Assembly (NCBI GenBank): GCA_964450495.1
Contig: CAYVFU010000011.1
Span: 7,869 to 71,868, forward strand
DNA length: 64,000 nt
Direction of reading: 5' to 3'
Source of the DNA: CALFUK01 sp964450495
Lineage (GTDB): Bacteria; Bacteroidota; Bacteroidia; Chitinophagales; Saprospiraceae
Shown: positions 44,931 to 52,614 of the stretch, piece after piece
Layout: every line of letters begins with the position of its first letter
Numbering within the stretch: position 1 is the stretch's first letter
Made by a program: the position numbers and the translations under genes
The notes under the pieces: generated by a model
Told to the model about the DNA's origin: nothing
What the model saw: the letters and a program-made list of their open reading frames with translations, nothing else
Database searches by the model: none

Positions 44931-46154
44931 TCACCCTAATGATAAATTCAAGCTTTTATAAACCGACAATAATTGATGCCCTTCTACTTCTGGATAATTA
45001 AACAGTTGTAAAGCCTCAGAAGCAAGTGTCAAGACATTATCATCTGCATAATAGTGCTCTCTTGTAAAATGCAAGTACTTCATCAATTGAAAAGCATCAA
45101 ACAACTGGTAAAGCGCTTTTATAAATGTATGTTGATTAGAAGTATTGTTGATGAGTTTACTTATTTTAATATTGAGCTTACTCTCATTCAGAAAGCTAAC
45201 AACTGGCTCCGGTAACGAACTTAAAAGATCATCTAAGTCAGTAGAGTCATATAAAGAAGCAGCCAACTCAACAAATGAACGCAGATCTATAAAAGATTGG
45301 TAATGGTAACTGTTTAAACTGACGCCTTCTTCTTTCATTTTGAGCACTGCCCTACCTGTACCAAAAGGCACTCGATCTGATGATCTCGAAGAGGGAAAAA
45401 CCTTGATAGTATGTAAGCTATCACAAGCATCATTTTTTATAAACTTTTGCAAGAAATAAAAGTCCTCCCCTGCCTTGCGCTTATTCATTCCTCCTATTCG
45501 ACGATATCCTGCTACAGTACATGCCATACTACTTCCAACTGTATGGTATGCAAAAGGTAACTTCGCTAAAGCTTGCATTTGTACAAAATAACGAAGGTGC
45601 AATTCATAAAGATAGATGGCTTGTTGCTCTTCATCACCTAATAAATCAGCTTCTAAGTGTTCAAAGTGAATACTAACCGCCTCTTTAGAAGTGTTGCTGA
45701 AGAAAGCTTCTAAACCTATTAAATAATTAGACGTACAGGTTGAATCTGCATCAAAACAAGCTAAAACACTAAGACTAGTACTCGACATTTCCAAACGTAA
45801 AGCAGCTTCATCCAACACTAATTTCCTAGCAATCCCAACTCCTGCTATTTTTTTCGGAATCGATTTTATATAGATTGGCAACACGGTCACCCAAGTTGGC
45901 GTTTCCAACTGAGACACATGATGAAAAGATTGTTCATTTTGTTGTCTGATATGGGGACTAACATTTTCACTTTCATTAATAAGCACCAATATTTCGATAT
46001 CACATTTTGGTTGTTCACATGCAGTCAAGGACAAGACAGCTTCTTCAACATTCGGCTCATTATAGCATGGAATGCAGACAACCATCCCTAAAGAAGGACT
46101 CACTTTATTTGAAAGCAATTTTCCAGAACAATCTTGATAATCGAATATGGGCAT
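44931..46154 (-). CDS. Family 2-type glycosyltransferase
   Basis: The 407-residue protein starts at ATG 46154 (a TTG at 46163 would fall inside the -7 element). GT-A features: MVVCIPCYNEPNVEEAVLSL, the DxD-like VLACFDADSTCTSNYL, and GGMNKRKAGEDFYFLQKF (acceptor/base region with ED). No membrane helices are seen, so it is probably a cytosolic or peripheral enzyme. Donor and acceptor unknown. It is divergent from a WbqC-family gene, so surface polysaccharide work is possible. Confidence 0.82.
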   Translation of the reverse strand: MPIFDYQDCSGKLLSNKVSPSLGMVVCIPCYNEPNVEEAVLSLTACEQPKCDIEILVLINESENVSPHIRQQNEQSFHHVSQLETPTWVTVLPIYIKSIPKKIAGVGIARKLVLDEAALRLEMSSTSLSVLACFDADSTCTSNYLIGLEAFFSNTSKEAVSIHFEHLEADLLGDEEQQAIYLYELHLRYFVQMQALAKLPFAYHTVGSSMACTVAGYRRIGGMNKRKAGEDFYFLQKFIKNDACDSLHTIKVFPSSRSSDRVPFGTGRAVLKMKEEGVSLNSYHYQSFIDLRSFVELAASLYDSTDLDDLLSSLPEPVVSFLNESKLNIKISKLINNTSNQHTFIKALYQLFDAFQLMKYLHFTREHYYADDNVLTLASEALQLFNYPEVEGHQLLSVYKSLNLSLG

Positions 46155-46160
46155 AAAGAA

Positions 46161-46204
46161 CAAATGTAGCGAATCGTTTAGCTAATTTAGTAAGTGTACA
46201 TTTG
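46161..46204. promoter_or_regulatory. Divergent -7 elements between glycosyltransferase and wbqC-like genes
   Basis: TACATTTG occurs on the minus strand at 46168-46161 and again on the plus strand at 46197-46204, both exact TAnnTTTG. The minus element ends 7 bases before the glycosyltransferase ATG (46154), implying a nearly leaderless transcript; the plus element precedes the wbqC-like ATG by 43 bases. No convincing -33 boxes were found. Confidence 0.45.
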
Positions 46205-46247
46205 GCAATTATTAATTCAAATTAAAAGAATTGGATCAATATAATTC

Positions 46248-46844
46248 ATGAAGGCGATCATAGAAACCCAATTTTTAGCACCAATACCTGTATTGAGTTT
46301 GGCAAAAGAATGCGAACAATTGTATATCGAGACCCACGAATCTTATCAAAAGAGGTCCTATCGCAACAAATGCTATCTCGCAGGCCCGCAAGGTAAAATC
46401 TCATTTTCAATACCATTAAAGAAAGGCAAACATGAACAACAACTGATTACTGATGTAGAAATCGCTTATGATGAAAACTGGATTCGACAATTCAAGCAAT
46501 TATGTCAAAGTAATTATAGTCGCAGTGCATTTTTAGAACACATTTTTAATGACATTTCTGCAATCCTAGATACAAATCACAAATACCTATACGAACTCAA
46601 TAGTGCATTGCTCATTTGGGTTAAAAATTTTCTGGAACTAGAATTTGAACTTAGAGAAACGGTCGGTTATCAGGCTCAATACAACAATGAATTCACTGAC
46701 TGTCGACAACATTGGCTTCCAAAACAACAACTCCAGAATATGTTCTACCCACAAGTATTTGAAGACAAGAATGGCTTTGTTCCAGGCTTAAGCATATTGG
46801 ACTTGCTGTTTTGTTGTGGCAAGGAGGCAATATTATATTTGTAA
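46248..46844 (+). CDS. WbqC family protein
   Basis: The 198-residue protein matches WbqC-like proteins of Bacteroidota: FLAPIPVLSLAKECEQLYIE, THESYQKRSYRNKCYLAGPQG, SFSIPLKKGKHEQQLITDVE and YPQVFEDKNGFVPGLSILDL with the closing CCGKEAILYL. WbqC proteins lie in polysaccharide gene clusters and resemble enzymes of sugar metabolism, but a clear reaction is not established. The dynamin gene follows 60 bases downstream on the same strand. Confidence 0.88.
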   Translation: MKAIIETQFLAPIPVLSLAKECEQLYIETHESYQKRSYRNKCYLAGPQGKISFSIPLKKGKHEQQLITDVEIAYDENWIRQFKQLCQSNYSRSAFLEHIFNDISAILDTNHKYLYELNSALLIWVKNFLELEFELRETVGYQAQYNNEFTDCRQHWLPKQQLQNMFYPQVFEDKNGFVPGLSILDLLFCCGKEAILYL

Positions 46845-46904
46845 TTTTGACGTTGAATGATGACTAAACAAGATTACTTCGTCATAACTCCATAAACCTA
46901 CTTG

Positions 46905-48635
46905 ATGCTATTTCGTAAGGATAAGAATATAGAGAGTATTAAAACTGATGTCGAACAGATAATTACTGATCTACATCAAATAACAACTGAGATCAAACAT
47001 CAGACTCTTGCTGAGACTGTTGGCGATCTTAAAGAAAGAATAACCGAACCGTATATGTTCGTCATAGTCGGTGAAGTAAAAGCTGGTAAAAGTAGTTTTA
47101 TCAACGCCCTTTTGAAATCTAAAGAAGAGATTTGCAAGGTTGCTGCACACCCTATGACAGATACGATTCAACAAATAACGTATGGCGAAGAACAGCGAAT
47201 CGAAGATGTCAACCCCTATCTCAAGAAGATTTATCAGCCTTTTGATATTCTGAAAGAAATAGCAATCGTCGACACACCTGGTACGAATACTATTGTAGAT
47301 CATCATCAAGAAATTACAGAACGATTTATCCCTGCATCAGACTTAATTGTCTTTGTGTTTGAATCAAAAAACCCTTACAGACAATCTGCTTGGGACTTCT
47401 TCGATTACATACAAGATGAATGGCGAAAGAAAATCATTTTTGTTTTGCAGCAAAAAGATTTGATGGAACCTGAAGACCTCGTCACTAACATAAATGGAGT
47501 AAGAGACTATGCCAAACAAAAAGGAATTTTGAAACCAAATGTATATGCAGTTTCTGCCAAAATGGAACAGGCTGGAGATTTAGGCAATAGTGGATTTTTA
47601 CCGCTGCGTGCTTTCATTGAAGAAAAAATAACAAGTGGTCAAGCTGGCAAGTTAAAATTGAAAAACAACATTTCTACAGCATTAACAATTAACGATAAAA
47701 TTTTTAAAGGTCTCATCACAAGAAAAGAACAGTATGAAGCTGATGATCGTTTTAGAAATGATATAAGAGAGACTTTAGAAAATCAAAAGAAAAAATCTGA
47801 AAAGCAAGTAGATATTCTGATCGAAAACCTAATACACACGTATGACCGAATCACTGGTGAGAAATACAATGAGATGAAGTCTGGTTTGGGCTTTATGCCC
47901 ATGATAAGGCGATCATTTAAGTCCATCATGGACAAAAAAGCTAGTCCAAAAATATGGTTGGCAGAATTGGCAAAGGATTTAGAAAATGACCTTAACATTG
48001 AACTGAAAGAAAAGTTAAATGAAGGTGTAATTGATATTGCAGAAAGCATTCAGCAAATGGGCAACATTGTAGACTTAAAGATCAGGAATTCCGAAACCAT
48101 ACTCCAACGGGACAATGAGATTTTTAGTGAAATTGCAGAACGCAGATCAAATGTTCTAAAGGATTTACAAGATGCGTTTACTCAATTCTTAAAAACTTCA
48201 GAGAATTTCTATGACGACTCTTTGGCAACCGACTCTGAAAACATAACACCAAATTTAGCAGCTGGAGGTGGGTTAGCTATTGTTGGCGTTATATTAGCAA
48301 CAGTCACAAATGGAGCTGTCTTCGATGTGACAGGCGGCTTAGTAACTACTGTTGGTCTTTTAATAGCTGGCGTCGGAGTAGGTTTGAAAAAACGCAAAAT
48401 TTTAAAAGGCTTTGAACAAGAAATAGATAGAGGTCGAACGTTACTCAAAGGGGAAGTCAGTGAAAAACTTAAAGACTATATAGGCAATATCAGGGATAGG
48501 ATTGATTCAAACTTTAGCGAATTAGACCAACATTTAGCTGAAGAAAAACAATCCATAGACAACCTTGAATCAAGAATTAACAGCATCGATAGCAACTTAC
48601 AGGATTTTGACAAGGCCATTCAGGTTGATTTGTAG
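46905..48635 (+). CDS. Bacterial dynamin-like GTPase
   Basis: The 576-residue protein starts at ATG 46905. GTPase motifs: G1 VGEVKAGKSSFINAL, G2 Thr in HPMTDTIQQITYG, G3 AIVDTPGTNTIVDHHQ, G4-like VLQQKDLMEPEDL. Long helical regions follow (stalk), and a pair of hydrophobic segments near residues 450-495 (LAAGGGLAIVGVILATVTNG, LVTTVGLLIAGVGVGL) should insert into a membrane, as in BDLPs. A coiled coil ends the protein. Dynamin-like proteins remodel or protect membranes (fission, fusion, phage defence). No second dynamin gene is adjacent, unlike many paired bacterial systems. Confidence 0.88.
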   Translation: MLFRKDKNIESIKTDVEQIITDLHQITTEIKHQTLAETVGDLKERITEPYMFVIVGEVKAGKSSFINALLKSKEEICKVAAHPMTDTIQQITYGEEQRIEDVNPYLKKIYQPFDILKEIAIVDTPGTNTIVDHHQEITERFIPASDLIVFVFESKNPYRQSAWDFFDYIQDEWRKKIIFVLQQKDLMEPEDLVTNINGVRDYAKQKGILKPNVYAVSAKMEQAGDLGNSGFLPLRAFIEEKITSGQAGKLKLKNNISTALTINDKIFKGLITRKEQYEADDRFRNDIRETLENQKKKSEKQVDILIENLIHTYDRITGEKYNEMKSGLGFMPMIRRSFKSIMDKKASPKIWLAELAKDLENDLNIELKEKLNEGVIDIAESIQQMGNIVDLKIRNSETILQRDNEIFSEIAERRSNVLKDLQDAFTQFLKTSENFYDDSLATDSENITPNLAAGGGLAIVGVILATVTNGAVFDVTGGLVTTVGLLIAGVGVGLKKRKILKGFEQEIDRGRTLLKGEVSEKLKDYIGNIRDRIDSNFSELDQHLAEEKQSIDNLESRINSIDSNLQDFDKAIQVDL

Positions 48636-48733
48636 TTATTTTTCGCATGATATGTAACTCATTAAAGAGTTGAGCGTCTAAATTTCAGAACACCTCACTG
48701 CTAGAATTAATTTATCTAACTAACATATTCAAT

Positions 48734-50416
48734 ATGAATAAGTATACATTCTTACTCTACTTCCTTTGTACGGGATTATTTATTAACGCTCAAGACTGGG
48801 AAGTTGGATTACAAGGTGGTTTATCCCAATATTATGGTGATGTCACTAATAATGAAATTTCTTTACTTGGTGAAAGTAGAAACCCTTATGGTGGTTTATT
48901 TGTTCGAGGCTATTTCGGTAATGCTTTGGGTGTCAGATTCAATGGCAACATAGCAGAGTACGCTGGTAACGATATAAATACTGATGCAGTCGCTACAAGA
49001 GGTTTGTCATTTAAGTCAAATTCTGTAGAACTATCTGCTCAACTGGAATATCATCTTCTTGGCAGAGAGCGTAGATTTTCTCCTTACGTTTTTGGAGGTT
49101 TAGGTTTTTTACAAGCTTACGCACGGCCAGAATTTTCAAATGCTGTTAGCTCTATAAGAGATCGCATCAGTGCAGACAGAGCACTAGGTGCTGATAAAGC
49201 AGGTCTTGTGATACCACTTGGAGTCGGACTTAACTTTCACCCGATTAAAGATAATTTGACAAGTGTAGGAATCGAATACAGTTTAAGACCAACAAGTATG
49301 GATCTCTTAGATGGCATCTCTAATGCTGGTGACCCTGACAATAATGATTGGGGAGGAACTTTAGGACTTGTTGTCGGATTTCCAATTGGTGGCGTTGATA
49401 CTGATGGTGATGGCGTTAGTGATAAAAGAGATGAGTGCCCTAATACATTTGGTCTCAAATTATTTAATGGTTGTCCTGATACAGATTCTGATGGCATTAT
49501 TGATAGTGCAGACAACTGTCCAAATGCTTCTGGAACAGCAGAAAATATGGGCTGTCCGGATAGCGATGGTGATGGCATAATCGATAAAGACGATAGTTGT
49601 CCAAACACAGCTGGTCTGGCAAACATGCGCGGTTGCCCTGATTCTGATGGTGATGGCGTAAAAGATTCTGACGATAATTGTCCTAGCGTTAAAGGTCGCA
49701 AAAACATGGCTGGCTGTCCAGATACAGATAGAGATGGTGTCCCAGACAAGGATGATGATTGTCCTACAGAAAAAGGACTAAAGACTAACAAGGGATGCCC
49801 GAATCCTGATTCTGATGGAGATGGTGTTGTCGATGCTAATGATGCTTGCCCGAATAAAGCAGGTCCTGCCGATAATAAAGGTTGTCCTAATCCTGATTCT
49901 GATGGTGATGGTGTAGCCGATAAAGACGACTCTTGTCCAAGAATAGCTGGTACACTCAGAGGATGTCCAGATACAGATAAGGATGGAATAGCAGATAAAG
50001 ATGATAGATGCCCTACTAAAGGAGGCAATATTGATGCGAATGGTTGCCCTAAAGTAGATGCTAAAACACTTGAAGTTTTCTCTAGAGCAATGAATGATGT
50101 TCGTTTCGAAACCAGCTCAAACAGGCTAAAACAGTCTTCTCAAGCTGTGCTTAATGAAGTAGTTGATATCATGAAAGCAAATCCATCATACAATGTTAGA
50201 ATTTCAGGCCATACTGACTCAGTTGGAAACTCAGAGTCTAACCAAAGTCTCTCCGAACGAAGAGCTGCTGCAGTTGTAAACTATTTGGTTGGTAAAGGCA
50301 TATCTCAAACCAGACTATCCTCAGTAGGTTTTGGTGAAACTTCTCCAATAGCCGACAACAATACAGCTGAAGGACGCAGACTTAATAGAAGAGTGGAATT
50401 ACGTGTCGTGAACTAG
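48734..50416 (+). CDS. OmpA-family outer-membrane protein with eight thrombospondin-3 repeats
   Basis: The 560-residue protein has a signal peptide, an N-terminal beta-barrel (about 210 residues), then eight calcium-binding TSP3 repeats of the form DTDGDGVSDKRDECP (residues about 225-435), and a C-terminal OmpA domain (VRISGHTDSVGNSESNQSLS, GETSPIADNNTAEGRRLN) that binds peptidoglycan. The repeats would form a rigid calcium-stabilised stalk between barrel and peptidoglycan-binding domain. The gene is monocistronic with a terminator at 50441. Confidence 0.95.
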   Translation: MNKYTFLLYFLCTGLFINAQDWEVGLQGGLSQYYGDVTNNEISLLGESRNPYGGLFVRGYFGNALGVRFNGNIAEYAGNDINTDAVATRGLSFKSNSVELSAQLEYHLLGRERRFSPYVFGGLGFLQAYARPEFSNAVSSIRDRISADRALGADKAGLVIPLGVGLNFHPIKDNLTSVGIEYSLRPTSMDLLDGISNAGDPDNNDWGGTLGLVVGFPIGGVDTDGDGVSDKRDECPNTFGLKLFNGCPDTDSDGIIDSADNCPNASGTAENMGCPDSDGDGIIDKDDSCPNTAGLANMRGCPDSDGDGVKDSDDNCPSVKGRKNMAGCPDTDRDGVPDKDDDCPTEKGLKTNKGCPNPDSDGDGVVDANDACPNKAGPADNKGCPNPDSDGDGVADKDDSCPRIAGTLRGCPDTDKDGIADKDDRCPTKGGNIDANGCPKVDAKTLEVFSRAMNDVRFETSSNRLKQSSQAVLNEVVDIMKANPSYNVRISGHTDSVGNSESNQSLSERRAAAVVNYLVGKGISQTRLSSVGFGETSPIADNNTAEGRRLNRRVELRVVN

Positions 50417-50440
50417 TAAATTCAGTGTTATAAAATGAAA

Positions 50441-50472
50441 GGGAATTCGTTACGCGAGTTCCCTTTTTTTTA
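50441..50472 (+). terminator. Rho-independent terminator after ompA-like gene
   Basis: GGGAATTCG (50441-50449) pairs with CGAGTTCCC (50455-50463) with one wobble pair, followed by nine T, 25 bases after the stop codon. It also sits just before the end of the convergent DUF1080 gene. Confidence 0.9.
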
Positions 50473-50474
50473 TC

Positions 50475-51413
50475 CTACTTATACAAACAAGTTGAATTAT
50501 CTTCTTCCACAAAATATGATTTATAATTTACGGCAGACTTATCCATACAGCCCTTTAGATTCAGCAGTTGAAGACCTCTAAAATCAATAGGATGGCTTTC
50601 GGCTTGTAAGGCGATGTAACCGCTTTCTAAGAGCATTCCTTTTTGATTTTTCCAACTATTTGTATAAACACCGAAGTCAGACCAATCGTCCTTATTTTGA
50701 TTTACAAAATTATCATCCAATTGTGGGTCAGAATAACTAAGCACAGTATCCCCTTCGATGATGTGAAATATCTGCTCACTACCTAGGACAATTAATTCTG
50801 CAGATACCCAGTCGTCGCCATCATATGTCTTCGAGCTTGATGGAATACAGTGTATTTCGTTCAATTCTCCATTCATAACAATATTTGTTCCTGGCGAACA
50901 CATGTTCCCAGTATGACGTTCCTTACCATTGCTAAGACCTCCTAGCAATTGCAACTCAATAGAGACTGGAAAATGCTGATCAAATTCGTTAGTATTTGCA
51001 GACTGGGAGTGAAACATAACACCACTATTTCTTACATTCCAAGACGCTCCTCCTGGAGTTTGCTCTCCATAAAACCTATAATCAAATTTCAATTTATAAT
51101 GAGAGAATGGTTCGAAATAATACATATGTGCATATTTATTATCGAAGCTTGTATATTCATTGTATTGAATACGAATGAAGCTGTCCATCGCCAAAAAAGT
51201 ATTCTTATAATTGGCATTCATTATTTCGCCAGCAAATTTTATATCCCAACCATAAAGATTTTTGCCATTATACAATTGCTTCCATTCTTCTATTTCGGAA
51301 CGGTTTTCAAATACAGCTTTAGAGCTTGCACAAGAAAACAATAGTAAAACAACTATTGCATATAGACACCAACTACATAAGCGGGATTTCTGAACAGGAT
51401 TTGACATGAACAT
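50475..51413 (-). CDS. DUF1080 (3-keto-disaccharide hydrolase-like) lipoprotein with C-terminal Cys motif
   Basis: The 312-residue protein has a lipoprotein signal peptide (YAIVVLLLFSCASS; Cys near residue 28), then a jelly-roll DUF1080 domain: WKQLYNGKNLYGWDIKF, ASWNVRNSGVMFHSQ, FPVSIELQLLGGLSNGK, WVSAELIVLGSEQIFHII, and YIALQAESHPIDFRGLQLLN. DUF1080 proteins bind or cleave sugars; some hydrolyse 3-keto-glycosides. After it comes a short extra motif GCMDKSAVNYKSYF with DNSTC, resembling the CxDxxAxNYxxxA...DGSC repeat of Bacteroidota surface proteins. Convergent with the OmpA gene. Confidence 0.85.
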   Translation of the reverse strand: MFMSNPVQKSRLCSWCLYAIVVLLLFSCASSKAVFENRSEIEEWKQLYNGKNLYGWDIKFAGEIMNANYKNTFLAMDSFIRIQYNEYTSFDNKYAHMYYFEPFSHYKLKFDYRFYGEQTPGGASWNVRNSGVMFHSQSANTNEFDQHFPVSIELQLLGGLSNGKERHTGNMCSPGTNIVMNGELNEIHCIPSSSKTYDGDDWVSAELIVLGSEQIFHIIEGDTVLSYSDPQLDDNFVNQNKDDWSDFGVYTNSWKNQKGMLLESGYIALQAESHPIDFRGLQLLNLKGCMDKSAVNYKSYFVEEDNSTCLYK

Positions 51414-51501
51414 TTGAATCTTGTATGTTTATAAAACTGAATCAAAATACACATTTAAAAAACAATTTAATCCGTACTCCTAATACTTAGTTACATTTAC
51501 A

Positions 51502-52614
51502 ATAAAAACACTGGATAAAAAAACAATCATATTAGTTGAGCCATTTATGACAGGCTCTCATAAAAAATGGGCTGAGAATCTTGTTAAGTATAGTACGCAT
51601 AACATTCATATATTTTCTTTACCAGGTAGGCATTGGAAATGGCGAATGCATGGAGGAGCTATCACATTAGCGCAAGAAATACTCGATTCAAATATTGAAG
51701 CCGACTTGTTCTTATTAACTGACATGATAGATGGTTCTTTATTTAAATCCCTTATATCAGATAAATTCCCCAACACTCCAATCGCAATTTATTTTCACGA
51801 AAATCAATTGACTTATCCTTGGTCAAAAATTGATCCAGATGTCAGATTAAAAAGAGACAATCATTATGGTTTTATTAATTACAGCTCTGCATTAATCTCT
51901 GATGCTGTTCTTTTTAATTCCGAATTCCATAAATCAGAATTCATAAACTCGCTAAATACATTTCTCAATCAGTTTCCTGATTATAAGAATGCATCAACTG
52001 CAACTTCTATAAACAATAAATCAACAGTGTTGTATGTTGGCTTGGATCTTAAAAAGCTTACAAAAAAAAATACGTGCGCTACCAAAACAAAAACAATTCT
52101 TTGGAATCATCGGTGGGAATATGATAAAAACCCTGAAGATTTCTACACACTGCTAAAGCAATTGTCTGAAGAAAAAATACCATTTAAGCTTATCGTTGCA
52201 GGAGAATCTACGACTAAATACCCAAAGGTGTTTGATCAGATAAAAAAAGACTTAGCTCCTCACATCATTCATTTCGGATATGCCAAAAGTGTAGAACAAT
52301 ACAAGGAATTATTAAGTCAAGCGGACATTCTTCCAGTGACTTCGATTCAAGATTTCTTTGGTATTAGCATACTCGAAGCAGTAGCTTATGGCGTGTTCCC
52401 ATTACTGCCAAATAGAGTCGTGTATCCTGAGCATATCCCATTAGAGTACAAGGGAAAACATATCTATGAAAATTTCGAAGACGCGTATAATAAATTAAAA
52501 AATCTTTTACTGTCAGATGATTTAACTTTTGATAACAGCTGGGTGAAAAAGTATTATTGGACTGAATTGATCGAAGAGTATGATAAACAATTATCTACAA
52601 TACGACGACTTTAA
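51502..52614 (+). CDS. tRNA-queuosine alpha-mannosyltransferase-like glycosyltransferase (DUF3524/GTDC1), non-ATG start
   Basis: The protein (about 370 residues from 51502) has the DUF3524 N-terminus ILVEPFMTGSHKKWAENL, then HIFSLPGRHWKWRMHGGA, AIYFHENQLTYPWSK and VLFNSEFHKSEFINSLN, and a GT4-like C-terminal domain (ILWNHRWEYDKNPEDFYTLL, TSIQDFFGISILEAVAYG). This is the architecture of GTDC1, whose human member mannosylates queuosine in tRNA-Asp. The motif EPFMTGSH begins upstream of the first ATG (51547), so the real start is earlier; no ATG, GTG or TTG lies before the in-frame stop at 51481. Candidates are ATA 51502 and CTG 51511. The bacterial substrate is inferred. Confidence 0.8.
   Translation: MKTLDKKTIILVEPFMTGSHKKWAENLVKYSTHNIHIFSLPGRHWKWRMHGGAITLAQEILDSNIEADLFLLTDMIDGSLFKSLISDKFPNTPIAIYFHENQLTYPWSKIDPDVRLKRDNHYGFINYSSALISDAVLFNSEFHKSEFINSLNTFLNQFPDYKNASTATSINNKSTVLYVGLDLKKLTKKNTCATKTKTILWNHRWEYDKNPEDFYTLLKQLSEEKIPFKLIVAGESTTKYPKVFDQIKKDLAPHIIHFGYAKSVEQYKELLSQADILPVTSIQDFFGISILEAVAYGVFPLLPNRVVYPEHIPLEYKGKHIYENFEDAYNKLKNLLLSDDLTFDNSWVKKYYWTELIEEYDKQLSTIRRL

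Noticed and set aside
49237..50028. 263-codon minus-strand frame opposite the TSP3 repeats
   Set aside because: It is a periodic shadow of the repeat region of the OmpA gene.
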